Shown here piece by piece: positions 25,820-33,245 of a DNA stretch of 43,842 nt. Position 1 is the stretch's first letter. The number at the start of each line of letters is the position of its first letter. The notes under the pieces are model-generated. The model did not search any database. It saw only the letters and a program-made list of their open reading frames with translations, and had not been told where the DNA came from. Source of the stretch: SIG565 sp045650565 (GTDB lineage: Bacteria; Bacillota; Clostridia; Oscillospirales; Acutalibacteraceae); contig JAZRRG010000043.1 in the NCBI GenBank assembly GCA_045650565.1, forward strand, positions 1 to 43,842, in the 5' to 3' direction. The position numbers and the translations under genes were made by a program.

Positions 25820-26671
25820 TCAACCCATTTTAAATCCTTCACCAATAATCTCTCCCGCATCTGCTACAACGATAAATGCTTTTTTATCGGTTTCGAGTAT
25901 AACTCTATGGAGCAGTGCCGCCTCGTGTATTCTCACTGCGCAAAGCAACACCGATTTCTCACTTTTGGTATAGGCACCCCTCCCGTTTAATAAAGTGACT
26001 CCTCTATAAAGCTTTTTTAATACCGCTTCTGCTATTTCTTCGCCCTTACTTGTTATTACAAAAACCATTTTCCCCTTATCTGCACCGTAGAGAATATTAT
26101 CAATCATTTTTGTTGATGAATAAATAGCAATTAGGGAATAAAGCGCACTCTCAACATTGCGATAAACTACCGCAGTTAACAAGATAACGGTAAAATCAGC
26201 AAAGAGAATCACCCTACCCACCGATATATGCCGATGCTTATTGTTTATTAGCTTTGCTATAACATCCACACCGCCCGTTGTAGCGCCTCGAATAAAAACC
26301 AAGCTTAGTCCTAAGCCCGATAAAATTCCACCGAAAACCGATGCCAATACGCCATCTAAATAGAATTTTGGCAAAAGCATATCATTTATATTAAGAAAAA
26401 AGGACACTAAAAAGGTAGCGGCAGCGGTTTTTAAAATAAAACCGCTGCCGAATTTTTTATACTGCACTATTAGAAGCGGTGTATTAAGCAAAAACAAAAC
26501 CGTACCCGATGATATTCCAAAAAGTTGGTGTGCCATTATCGAAATACCGGTGAAACCTCCGGGAGAGATTTCATTTGGCTCAATAAGCATTGTTACAGCC
26601 GCCGCATAAATAAATGCACCCGCCGTCCAAGCTAATATATCGGTTGCTATACCGCTTTTAAATTTTTTCAT
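25820..26671 (-). CDS. YitT family membrane protein (DUF161 + DUF2179)
   Basis: This 283-residue protein has five or six hydrophobic segments in residues 1-185 with the family pattern (EPNEISPGGFTGISIM, GSGFILKTAAATFLVS, RGATTGGVDVIAKLINNKH), then a soluble C-terminal DUF2179 domain (MVFVITSKGEEIAEAVLKK, RGVTLLNGRGAYT). Members are widespread in Bacillota; a transport or sensing role has been suggested but the function is not established. It lies between mrnC and dut in a leftward series. Confidence 0.88.
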   Translation of the reverse strand: MKKFKSGIATDILAWTAGAFIYAAAVTMLIEPNEISPGGFTGISIMAHQLFGISSGTVLFLLNTPLLIVQYKKFGSGFILKTAAATFLVSFFLNINDMLLPKFYLDGVLASVFGGILSGLGLSLVFIRGATTGGVDVIAKLINNKHRHISVGRVILFADFTVILLTAVVYRNVESALYSLIAIYSSTKMIDNILYGADKGKMVFVITSKGEEIAEAVLKKLYRGVTLLNGRGAYTKSEKSVLLCAVRIHEAALLHRVILETDKKAFIVVADAGEIIGEGFKMG

Positions 26672-26690
26672 TAAAAACCGCCCTTAAACT

Positions 26691-27068
26691 TTACTCTAAG
26701 GTTAGGTTTTCCCATATTTTATTAAATAATTCCGTAATACGTGGCTTGTTGCCGCACAGGTGCAAGTAGCCAAACAGTGTTTCTATACCCGTTGCGGTAT
26801 GATAATCACTTTTTGTGGAATTTTTAGGGGTGTTATTTGTATGAAAATTGCGTCCCCTTTTAAAAACCGACAACTCATGCTCGGTTAATTCTTCGCTTAT
26901 AACCTCATATGCCTTTGCCTGTGCCGACGCCTTGACATACTCCACCGATAAGGCGTGTAGGTCACCCGAGCGGCGATTAACCGCTGCCAATTTTTCTCTA
27001 ACGAGCAATGTATAAACTCCATCACCCACGAAGGACAGCACCGAGGGATTTAATAAATCTATCTGCAT
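26691..27068 (-). CDS. mrnC: Mini-ribonuclease 3
   Basis: This protein has a single RNase III catalytic domain without an RNA-binding domain, 125 residues. In Bacillus MrnC trims 23S rRNA precursor ends. The catalytic Asp lies in LSFVGDGVYTLLVRE, and the second acidic cluster in ATGIETLFGYLHL; FKRGRNFHTNNTPKNS is typical. GAGGAG precedes the ATG. It follows obg by 15 bases. Confidence 0.93.
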   Translation of the reverse strand: MQIDLLNPSVLSFVGDGVYTLLVREKLAAVNRRSGDLHALSVEYVKASAQAKAYEVISEELTEHELSVFKRGRNFHTNNTPKNSTKSDYHTATGIETLFGYLHLCGNKPRITELFNKIWENLTLE

Positions 27069-27083
27069 AATTTCTCCTCTGTA

Positions 27084-28358
27084 TTACTGTACAAAATCAA
27101 ACTCAACACCGCAAATACTTACGGTATCCCCTTCGTTTATTCCCGCCTTTTCGAGCGCTTTTATAATACCGCTTGAACGAAGAACTCGCTCGAAATACTG
27201 CAACGACTCATAGTCATCAGGGTCAACCTTATTCATAATATCATCGACCCAATCGGCATCATCAACATAGTAAATACCGTCACGCACATTTACAGTAAAG
27301 GTTTGCTTATTCTTTACTGTAACAATTTCTTCTTTTATAATCTCGGGTTCAAAATGCTTCATAGGTGGCAATTTATCAAGATAACTCGCAACAAAATTTA
27401 CAAGCTCTTTAGTACCCTCGGCAATAGCCGCCATAACTGAAAAAAATGCATATCCCTTATCTTCGAAATAGTTTTTGATGCGCAAAATTTCATCCTCTTC
27501 AATAAGGTCGCACTTATTACCCACAATTATTTGCGGACGACTACTTAATTCGCTACTAAAAACCGCTAACTCTTTATTGATTTTTTCAAAATCTTCTATT
27601 GGGTCTCTCCCCTCACTGCCCGAAATGTCAATAACGTGTAACAGTAATCGGCAGCGCTCTACGTGGCGCAAAAACTCGTGACCGAGACCTACGCCTTCAC
27701 CCGCACCCTCAATAAGACCCGGTATGTCTGCCATAACGAAGGATGCGCCTTCATCTATGCGAACAACTCCGAGCACGGGGGTTAGTGTGGTGAAATGGTA
27801 GTTGGCGATTTTGGGCTTTGCCTCGCTCACAACCGATACAAGCGTCGATTTACCTACATTTGGGAAACCGATTAGACCAACATCAGCCAAAAGCTTGAGT
27901 TCTAATATTACATCTAACTCCTCACCCTTTTGACCATCATTTGCAAAACGGGGAATTTGGCGGGTTGAACTCGCAAAATGCCAGTTTCCCCAACCACCGT
28001 TACCGCCCTTTGCAATAACTGTTGGTTCATCAAACGATATATCGGCTATAATTTTGCCCGATTCGGCTTCCTTCACAAGCGTACCACGAGGCACACTTAT
28101 AACTAAATTCTTGGCGCTTTTTCCTGTGCAACGGCAGCCGCCGCCATTTTCACCGTTCTCGGCTACATATTTGCGCTTATATCTAAAATCAGCGAGGGTG
28201 GATAAATTATCATCAACCTTAAATATGATGCTTCCGCCCTTGCCGCCATCGCCGCCATCAGGTCCGCCCGATGCCACATACTTTTCTCTATGGAATGTTG
28301 CCGCACCGTTGCCGCCGTTACCTGCCTTAAGATGTATTTTTGCTACATCAACAAACAT
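27084..28358 (-). CDS. obg: GTPase Obg (CgtA)
   Basis: This is a ribosome-assembly and stress GTPase of 424 residues. It has the Gly-rich OBG fold (residues 1-158; GNGGNGAATFHREKYVASGGPDGGDGGKGG in parts), a G domain with GFPNVGKSTL (G1), DIPGLIEGAGEG (G3), NKCDL (G4) and SVMAA (G5), and a C-terminal OCT domain (about 345-424). A strong terminator lies between rpmA and obg, so it may also have its own promoter or depend on readthrough. Confidence 0.97.
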   Translation of the reverse strand: MFVDVAKIHLKAGNGGNGAATFHREKYVASGGPDGGDGGKGGSIIFKVDDNLSTLADFRYKRKYVAENGENGGGCRCTGKSAKNLVISVPRGTLVKEAESGKIIADISFDEPTVIAKGGNGGWGNWHFASSTRQIPRFANDGQKGEELDVILELKLLADVGLIGFPNVGKSTLVSVVSEAKPKIANYHFTTLTPVLGVVRIDEGASFVMADIPGLIEGAGEGVGLGHEFLRHVERCRLLLHVIDISGSEGRDPIEDFEKINKELAVFSSELSSRPQIIVGNKCDLIEEDEILRIKNYFEDKGYAFFSVMAAIAEGTKELVNFVASYLDKLPPMKHFEPEIIKEEIVTVKNKQTFTVNVRDGIYYVDDADWVDDIMNKVDPDDYESLQYFERVLRSSGIIKALEKAGINEGDTVSICGVEFDFVQ

Positions 28359-28371
28359 AAAATTTCTCCAT

Positions 28372-28407
28372 ACAAAAAAATACTGGGCTCGGGAATACCC
28401 GAGCCCA
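28372..28407 (-). terminator. Terminator after rpmA
   Basis: A GC-rich 10-base stem (TGGGCTCGGG with CCCGAGCCCA) with a 4-base loop is followed on the minus strand by a T7 run. Confidence 0.88.
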
Positions 28408-28416
28408 CTGATTTAC

Positions 28417-28701
28417 TTACTGTTCAACAGCGTAAATGCTTACTTGCTTGCGGTCACGACCAACTCTTTCGAATTTAACCTTGCCGTCAATCAAAGCAAA
28501 TAAGGTATCATCAGAACCGATACCTACGTTATTGCCGGGATGAATGTGAGTTCCTCTCTGGCGAACGAGAATGTTACCAGCTAAAACAAACTGACCGTCA
28601 GCACGCTTTACGCCAAGGCGCTTTGCTTCGCTATCACGACCGTTTTTGGTTGAGCCCACACCTTTTTTATGAGCAAATAACTGGATATTAATCTTTAACA
28701 T
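28417..28701 (-). CDS. rpmA: Large ribosomal subunit protein bL27
   Basis: This 94-residue ribosomal protein sits at the peptidyl-transferase centre. It starts with the Firmicute-specific extension MLKINIQLFA, which Prp (encoded next door) removes before HKKGVGSTKNGRDS. The remainder (AKRLGVKRADGQFV, RQRGTHIHPGNNVG) is standard. GGAGG precedes the ATG and overlaps the end of prp. Confidence 0.98.
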   Translation of the reverse strand: MLKINIQLFAHKKGVGSTKNGRDSEAKRLGVKRADGQFVLAGNILVRQRGTHIHPGNNVGIGSDDTLFALIDGKVKFERVGRDRKQVSIYAVEQ

Positions 28702-28705
28702 GGTT

Positions 28706-29023
28706 TTACACCTCCGAAATTATTGTGATTGAATTGCTGTAATCCTTTGCCAACTGTTCTATATGCAGCTTAAAACCCTCAAGCACTGCCACCGATTTAT
28801 CCGACGGATTTTTGATTTTTATTATCATTTTACCGTCCGCTTCATCAATTTCGGCTTTATCGCCTACTATTTCGGTGATGGTGTTGGCGGTCATATACGC
28901 TGCCGACGATATCGCCGAACAAACAAGCCGACCTGTTTCATCGGCACAGCCACTTGTACTGTGTCCGATAGCGGAAAAACCTATTAGCTTTTCACCGCTT
29001 TTAAAAAACCTTACCTTTGTCAT
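28706..29023 (-). CDS. prp: Ribosomal-processing cysteine protease Prp
   Basis: This 105-residue protease removes the N-terminal extension of bL27. The catalytic His is in IGHSTSG and the catalytic Cys in RLVCSAISSAA (about residues 22 and 35). It sits between rplU and rpmA, the conserved arrangement in Bacillota. Its ATG is 2 bases after the rplU stop without a strong ribosome binding site, which points to translational coupling. Confidence 0.95.
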   Translation of the reverse strand: MTKVRFFKSGEKLIGFSAIGHSTSGCADETGRLVCSAISSAAYMTANTITEIVGDKAEIDEADGKMIIKIKNPSDKSVAVLEGFKLHIEQLAKDYSNSITIISEV

Positions 29024-29025
29024 AA

Positions 29026-29331
29026 TTAACCGATTTCGTTAATTTGTACTTTGGTGTAGGGCTGTCTGTGGCCCAATTTGCGAGAACTGCCTTTTTTGGG
29101 CTTGTAGGTGAAAACTGTGATTTTCTTACCCTTACCGTTCTTAACAACGGTACCCTTAACAACGGCATCCTTCACATAAGGTTTACCAACCTTTAAGGTT
29201 CTGTCCTTTACAGCAACAACCTTATCGAAGATAACCTCTTCATTTTCTGCTGCATCAAGCTTCTCAATGTAGATAATGCTATCCTTCTCTACACGGTACT
29301 GCTTTCCGCCTGTTTCGATAATTGCGTACAT
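29026..29331 (-). CDS. rplU: Large ribosomal subunit protein bL21
   Basis: This 101-residue ribosomal protein has MYAIIETGGKQYRVEKDS at the start and the C-terminal GHRQPYTKVQINEI signature. It is the first gene of rplU-prp-rpmA, behind the promoter at 29425-29453 and a structured leader of about 88 bases. Confidence 0.98.
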   Translation of the reverse strand: MYAIIETGGKQYRVEKDSIIYIEKLDAAENEEVIFDKVVAVKDRTLKVGKPYVKDAVVKGTVVKNGKGKKITVFTYKPKKGSSRKLGHRQPYTKVQINEIG

Positions 29332-29420
29332 CTTTCTGGCACCTGCCTCAACTTAAGTCTCGCTATTCGAAGGCGTGCGCTTTCTTTGCGCAACTTTAAT
29401 AAGCCCACAATATGCGGCTC
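29332..29420 (-). promoter_or_regulatory. rplU leader, candidate L21 leader RNA
   Basis: The untranslated leader contains a strong hairpin (TTGCGC with GCGCAC-type pairing around 29365-29390) and ends ACTTAAGTTGAGGCAGGTGCC just before the start region. Many Bacillota carry a conserved, probably autoregulatory, L21 leader at this place. I match position and general layout only, not a computed covariance model. Confidence 0.45.
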
Positions 29421-29424
29421 TACC

Positions 29425-29453
29425 ATTTTACCACCGACTTTTCAATTTGTCAA
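29425..29453 (-). promoter_or_regulatory. rplU promoter
   Basis: A perfect TTGACA (29448-29453), 17 bases, TAAAAT (29425-29430). It overlaps the last codons of the Cys-rich microprotein gene. Confidence 0.75.
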
Positions 29454-29638
29454 GCAGTTTTTTTAAGCGGTTTTTTATCGATTTGGAATTAAACTGTGGA
29501 TAACAGTATAAATAATAATTGCATTCATCACAACATAATTCGTAATCCTCGTGTTCGCCGTTTCCAAGGCACCTTTTACCTTGTCGGCTCGGGGGTTAGG
29601 GGTGTGCCTGTTATATCAATTATTTGTTTTCTTCTCAC
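29428..29638 (-). pseudogene. Cys-rich microprotein, one-base frameshift
   Basis: From a GTG (29638), 6 bases after GAGGTGG, the frame reads MRRKQIIDITGTPLTPEPTR and stops. Removing one C from the CCCCC run at about 29593-29597 gives a 69-residue protein that continues with SRQGKRCLGNGEHEDYEL, then CCDECNYYLYCYPQFN and a basic helix. The Cys pattern (C23, C35, C36, C39, C45) looks like a small metal-binding site. I do not recognise a named family. It lies directly after the terminator of the structured RNA at 29655-29808 and directly before rplU. The coding-like composition and ribosome binding site favour a real gene with an indel, natural or from sequencing. Confidence 0.5.
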
Positions 29639-29654
29639 AATTTTCCACCTCAAT

Positions 29655-29680
29655 AAAAAAGCACATCCCGAAGGATGTGC
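29655..29680 (-). terminator. Terminator of the structured RNA
   Basis: GCACATCC, loop TTCG, GGATGTGC, then T6 on the minus strand. It ends only a few bases before the GAGGTGG of the microprotein gene. Confidence 0.85.
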
Positions 29681-29808
29681 CGAAAAAGCATCTCCCTCGG
29701 TTTCGCTACCACACTACGCCGACTTCCAATACGGAAATAAGAGAGACACCTTTTACCAAAAGGATAGTCTCCCGTATTAGAAGTCAAATATTCAGCATAG
29801 TGTGGTAT
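29655..29808 (-). ncRNA. Structured RNA, ~154 bases, own promoter and terminator
   Basis: On the minus strand the transcript would open with GCATACCACACTA. The 5' half pairs with the 3' half over about 120 bases: GCAT with ATGC, ACCACACTA with TAGTGTGGT, GACTTCTAATACGG with CCGTATTGGAAGTC (14 pairs with one wobble), GGGAGAC with GTCTCTC, and CCTTTT with AAAAGG around a GGT loop. The single-stranded part AGCGAAACCGAGGGAG lies near the 3' side. A UUCG-type terminator follows at 29655-29680, then the ribosome binding site of the Cys-rich microprotein. It could be a cis-acting attenuator for that gene, an independent small RNA (6S-like shape but without a clear central bubble), or a dispersed palindromic repeat. 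Confidence 0.55.
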
Positions 29809-29814
29809 GCTTTT

Positions 29815-29843
29815 ATTTTACCACAATAAAATAAAAATGTAAA
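29815..29843 (-). promoter_or_regulatory. Promoter of the structured RNA
   Basis: TTTACA (29838-29843), 17 bases ending GTGG, TAAAAT (29815-29820). Initiation about 7 bases later falls exactly at the first base of the large stem. Confidence 0.65.
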
Positions 29844-29849
29844 GTAAAC

Positions 29850-29881
29850 AAAAAAGATATGCAGAAAATTTCTGCATATCT
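29850..29881 (-). terminator. Terminator after the C39-like gene
   Basis: AGATATGCAGA pairs perfectly with TCTGCATATCT, followed by T6 on the minus strand, beginning at the base after the stop codon. Confidence 0.85.
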
Positions 29882-30256
29882 TTATTGGCTTTTATTTTTT
29901 ATTTCCCAAAAATATCTACGGAAGGATGGCGGAAAGTCCTCCAGCACACCATACTCGGGGTCATAAAACACACCGTTTATATATAGCGACCAATGCCAAC
30001 ATTTAGGTGTTTCTAAGCTAAGCAATGCCGCAAAAGGCAGCTCGCCTCTTTGAGTTACCGCCATTCTTATGTCCCCCACCGTAACGCCGAGCTCATTTAA
30101 AACCCACCTCATTGTTTTAAGGTCGGTCTCAGCAAAGCCGCCGCAAAGCTCTACAACACATTCGATATCGGTATCGGTTGCCATTGCGATTACGGCTTGT
30201 CCGCAGGAAAGCGGCGTTGGTTCAAAAATATGCTTTGGCTTTTTACTTAACGCCAT
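29882..30256 (-). CDS. Small C39-like cysteine peptidase domain protein
   Basis: This is a 124-residue single-domain protein without a signal peptide. TPLSCGQAVIAMATDTD (about residues 14-30) resembles the Cys-containing helix of C39/papain-like peptidases (DCGxAxLAM pattern), and CWHWSLYINGVFYDPEYG (about 85-102) has the His and Asp of the HW...YDP motif. A Cys/His/Asp triad is therefore plausible. It starts one base after the ppiB stop, so the two are translationally coupled. In typical C39 proteins the domain trims bacteriocin leaders at a transporter; here no transporter is present, so the role is unknown. Confidence 0.7.
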   Translation of the reverse strand: MALSKKPKHIFEPTPLSCGQAVIAMATDTDIECVVELCGGFAETDLKTMRWVLNELGVTVGDIRMAVTQRGELPFAALLSLETPKCWHWSLYINGVFYDPEYGVLEDFPPSFRRYFWEIKNKSQ

Positions 30257-30257
30257 A

Positions 30258-30860
30258 TTACTCTACCGTAATTATATCGATGCTCTCGATTACAACATCA
30301 TAAACGGGCTTATCGGCAGGACCTACCTTTGTGGTTGCGATTTTATCTACTGAGTCCATACCCTCTGTCACCTGACCGAAAACTGTATGGCGGAAATCAA
30401 GCCAAGGGGTGCCACCAAGAGTCTTATAATCCTCAATAACCTCGGCGCCAAAGCCCGACTCCTCACCTAACTGTTCCATTTGCTCGAGCATATTTTGAGG
30501 GCAGCTGGACGCCTGAACAATAAAGAACTGACTGCCGTTTGTGTTAGGACCCGCATTTGCCATACAAAGTGCGCCACGAATATTGTGTAATTCTTTGCAA
30601 AACTCATCCTCAAACGACTGTCCCCAAATACTCTCGCCTCCCATACCTGTGGCTGTGGGGTCACCACCCTGAATCATAAAATCGTTTATAACCCTATGGA
30701 AAACTATTCCGTTATAATAGCCGTTTTTAGAATGGGTTGTAAAGTTTTCTACCGTTTTGGGTGCAAAGCTCGGGAAAAGCTTAATTTTTATATCTCCCAT
30801 ATTGGTGTGCATTACCGCTACGGTATCGCCCGACTTTACGGGTGAAGTTTGTATACTCAT
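30258..30860 (-). CDS. ppiB: Peptidyl-prolyl cis-trans isomerase, cyclophilin type
   Basis: This is a cytoplasmic cyclophilin of about 200 residues. Start is ATG 30860 (MSIQTSPVK), 9 bases after AAAGGA; two ATGs just upstream overlap the binding site. Core motifs are FHRVINDFMIQGGDPT, GALCMANAGPNTNGSQFFIV and DFRHTVFGQV. A loop with extra residues around 130-160 (SSCPQNMLEQMEQLGEESG in part) is longer than in E. coli PpiB and common in Clostridia. Confidence 0.95.
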   Translation of the reverse strand: MSIQTSPVKSGDTVAVMHTNMGDIKIKLFPSFAPKTVENFTTHSKNGYYNGIVFHRVINDFMIQGGDPTATGMGGESIWGQSFEDEFCKELHNIRGALCMANAGPNTNGSQFFIVQASSCPQNMLEQMEQLGEESGFGAEVIEDYKTLGGTPWLDFRHTVFGQVTEGMDSVDKIATTKVGPADKPVYDVVIESIDIITVE

Positions 30861-30885
30861 TTTCATCATTCCTTTCGTTTATTAT

Positions 30886-30914
30886 ATTCTAACAGCAAAC
30901 ACGTATTTTGGCAA
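30886..30914 (-). promoter_or_regulatory. ppiB promoter
   Basis: TTGCCA (30909-30914), 17 bases, TAGAAT (30886-30891). Confidence 0.5.
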
Positions 30915-30926
30915 CAAAAATTATAC

Positions 30927-30955
30927 TTGTTTAATTAAAAAGATTGTGGTATAAT
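30927..30955 (+). promoter_or_regulatory. nrdR promoter
   Basis: TTGTTT (30927-30932), 17 bases, TATAAT (30950-30955). Confidence 0.65.
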
Positions 30956-30965
30956 ACCTTTGTAT

Positions 30966-30981
30966 CTACAATATACAGTAG
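30966..30981 (+). promoter_or_regulatory. Possible NrdR-type operator
   Basis: CTACAATATACAGTAG is a near-palindrome at the expected transcription start of nrdR. It loosely resembles NrdR boxes (A/T core flanked by CWA...WTG), and would allow autoregulation. Only one copy is present, whereas NrdR usually binds pairs. Confidence 0.25.
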
Positions 30982-30992
30982 GAGGAAAAAAT

Positions 30993-31445
30993 ATGAAGTG
31001 TCCTTATTGCTCAACCGAAGACAGCAAGGTAATTGATTCAAGACCTACCGATGAAGGAGAACGCATTCGCAGACGTCGTGAGTGTCTTAACTGTTCAAAG
31101 CGTTTCACTACATACGAAATCATTGAGAGCTTGCCCATTATTGTTATTAAGAAGGACAAATCTCGTGAAACCTTTGATAGAGATAAGCTGCTTAACGGTA
31201 TTTTACGTGCTTGTGATAAAAGGCAGATTTCAATTAACACTCTTGATAATATGATTGATGAAATCGAAGCTACAATTCAAAACTCGCTTGACAGAGAGGT
31301 TACCAGCGTTAAAATTGGCGAGCTTGTTATGGAAAAGCTAAAGGAAATTGACGAGGTTGCTTATGTTCGCTTCGCATCGGTTTACCGTCAGTTTAAGGAC
31401 ATTACTACATTTATGGATGAACTTAATAAGCTTATTCAAAAATAA
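30993..31445 (+). CDS. nrdR: Transcriptional repressor NrdR
   Basis: This protein represses ribonucleotide reductase genes in response to ATP/dATP. Start is ATG 30993, 7 bases after GGAGG. It has an N-terminal zinc ribbon (CPYC...CLNC, with RRRREC) and an ATP-cone domain (IVIKKDKSRETFDRDKLLNGI). 150 residues, normal length. It is divergent from ppiB and followed by its own terminator. Confidence 0.97.
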   Translation: MKCPYCSTEDSKVIDSRPTDEGERIRRRRECLNCSKRFTTYEIIESLPIIVIKKDKSRETFDRDKLLNGILRACDKRQISINTLDNMIDEIEATIQNSLDREVTSVKIGELVMEKLKEIDEVAYVRFASVYRQFKDITTFMDELNKLIQK

Positions 31446-31453
31446 CCCAAAAG

Positions 31454-31477
31454 GCACCGAATATTCGGTGCTTTTTT
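31454..31477 (+). terminator. nrdR terminator
   Basis: The palindrome GCACCGAATATTCGGTGC is followed by T6. Confidence 0.88.
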
Positions 31478-31581
31478 GTTTATATATAATATATTTCATT
31501 TTTTATAAAATAAGTATTGTAATTATGGAAAAAATTTGCGATAATATATAATTGATATATTATGTTTTAGAGGTGTATAGA

Positions 31582-33243
31582 TTGACAGCTAACGAAAAGA
31601 TGGCAGAGCTTTTACTGCCCAATATAAAAAACACACCCGATTATTATGAAAATATGTTTCCTGAAAGGAGTTTGCCCGATGGCGCAAGGGTTGTAAGAAT
31701 CGCCCCCTCCCCTACTGGTTATCTCCATTTAGGTACACTTTTTGCGGCACTCGTAAACCGCATAACCGCAACCTCTACAGGCGGTATATTCTTTACACGT
31801 ATTGAAGATACCGACAAAAAGCGTGAGGTTGAGGGTGGTATCGAAGATATTATCGACGGGCTTGGTCGCTTTGGCATAACCATTGATGAGGGATTTACCC
31901 AAGGGAATCTCCAAACAGGCGATTACGGTCCCTACAAGCAAAGTATGCGTGCCGAGATTTATCAAACCTATGTTAAACAGCTAATACAGCAAGGTCTTGC
32001 CTATCCGTGCTTTTGCACCGCTGAGGAATTGGAAAAAGTAAGGACCGAGCAAGAGAAAAACAAAATAAGGACAGGTTATCACGGAGAATATGCCCGTCAC
32101 CGAGATATAACATATGAAGAGGCAAAGGCGCTGATTGATGAGGGCAAGTCCTACGTTATTCGCCTTAAATCTCCTGGTAGCGAAGAAAACCGCATTGTAT
32201 TTGAGGATGGCATAAAGGGTAAAATTGAAATGCCCGAAAACGATGAGGATTTTGTTTTGCTTAAATCCGATGGCATTCCCACCTATCACTTTGCACACGC
32301 AGTTGATGACCATTTAATGCACACAACACACGTAATTCGTGGAGATGAGTGGATTTCCTCGGTGCCCAAGCACATTCAGCTTTTCCGTTTGCTTGGGTTT
32401 AAGGTGCCGAAATTTGCACACGTGGCTCCGATTATGAAGCTTGATAATGGGGCTAAGCGCAAAATTTCAAAACGCAAGGACCCCGAAGCCGCAGTAAGAT
32501 TCTTTGCTGAACAGGGGTATGAGAGCGAGAATGTTATTGAGTATCTTATGACCATCGCTTCCTCAGACTTTGAGGACTGGCGTAGAGCCAACCCCAACAC
32601 CTCTTACAAGGAGTTTAAATTTAATCTTAAAAAGATGAGTGTTTCGGGTGCTTTATATGATGAAAACAAGCTGCTTGATGTTAGCAAAAACCGAATTGCA
32701 CTGTTAAAGTCGGATGAGGTTTATCAAAAGCTTACGGCTTGGGCAAAGGAATTTGATGAGGAGTTCTTTAAGCTATTAACCGCAAACCCCGAATATACAA
32801 AGAGCATTTTGGCAATTGACCGTGACAATACTGCAAAGCCACGCAAGGACTTGGCAAAATGGAACGAGGCAAAGGAATTCTATGCTTACTTTTTTGAGAG
32901 CACCTTTGTTCCGAGCTACTGCTTACCCGAGCATATAGCCAAAGCCGATGCCGCCGCATTCCTTAAAGAGTATATTAAGGTTTATGACCAAAATGATGAT
33001 AGGCAAGAATGGTTCGGCAAAATAAAGCAAATAGCTCCAACCCTTAACTTTGCAGCCGAGACCAAGGAATACAAGGCAAATCCCGATGCATTTAAAGGTC
33101 ATGCGGGTGATTTGAGCACCGTGCTTAGAATTGCTGTAACGGGCAGAACAAACACTCCCGACCTATGCAGTATTATGCAGGTTTTGGGCAAGGAAGAAAG
33201 TATAAGACGTATTGAAAATACCATTAAGAGTTTAGGGGAATAA
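31582..33243 (+). CDS. gltX: Glutamate--tRNA ligase
   Basis: This class I synthetase charges tRNA-Glu. I choose the TTG at 31582 (then TANEKMAEL), 7 bases after AGAGGTG; the next ATG (31600) has no binding site. The HIGH motif is PSPTGYLHLGTL, the KMSKS equivalent is KRKISKRKDPEA, and HVIRGDEWISSVPKH lies between. About 553 residues, longer than the 480-residue standard, with the longer C-terminal anticodon domain seen in Clostridia. It lies 2 bases before glnS. With a dedicated GlnRS present, this GluRS is probably discriminating (inference). Confidence 0.95.
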   Translation: MTANEKMAELLLPNIKNTPDYYENMFPERSLPDGARVVRIAPSPTGYLHLGTLFAALVNRITATSTGGIFFTRIEDTDKKREVEGGIEDIIDGLGRFGITIDEGFTQGNLQTGDYGPYKQSMRAEIYQTYVKQLIQQGLAYPCFCTAEELEKVRTEQEKNKIRTGYHGEYARHRDITYEEAKALIDEGKSYVIRLKSPGSEENRIVFEDGIKGKIEMPENDEDFVLLKSDGIPTYHFAHAVDDHLMHTTHVIRGDEWISSVPKHIQLFRLLGFKVPKFAHVAPIMKLDNGAKRKISKRKDPEAAVRFFAEQGYESENVIEYLMTIASSDFEDWRRANPNTSYKEFKFNLKKMSVSGALYDENKLLDVSKNRIALLKSDEVYQKLTAWAKEFDEEFFKLLTANPEYTKSILAIDRDNTAKPRKDLAKWNEAKEFYAYFFESTFVPSYCLPEHIAKADAAAFLKEYIKVYDQNDDRQEWFGKIKQIAPTLNFAAETKEYKANPDAFKGHAGDLSTVLRIAVTGRTNTPDLCSIMQVLGKEESIRRIENTIKSLGE

Positions 33244-33245
33244 AA

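Noticed and set aside
29340..29430. tRNA-like wording in the rplU leader (GGTAGAGC and TTCGAATAGC)
   Set aside because: No acceptor stem pairs, the anticodon arm does not form, and spacing between the two motifs is wrong for a tRNA. It fits better as a leader RNA.
29655..29808. Identification as 6S RNA
   Set aside because: Length and hairpin shape are suggestive, but the large symmetric central bubble that mimics an open promoter is not seen; left as an unnamed structured RNA.
29496..29829. Plus-strand open frames across the structured RNA and microprotein
   Set aside because: They cross two terminators and a large palindrome, have no ribosome binding site, and lie opposite better-supported minus-strand features.
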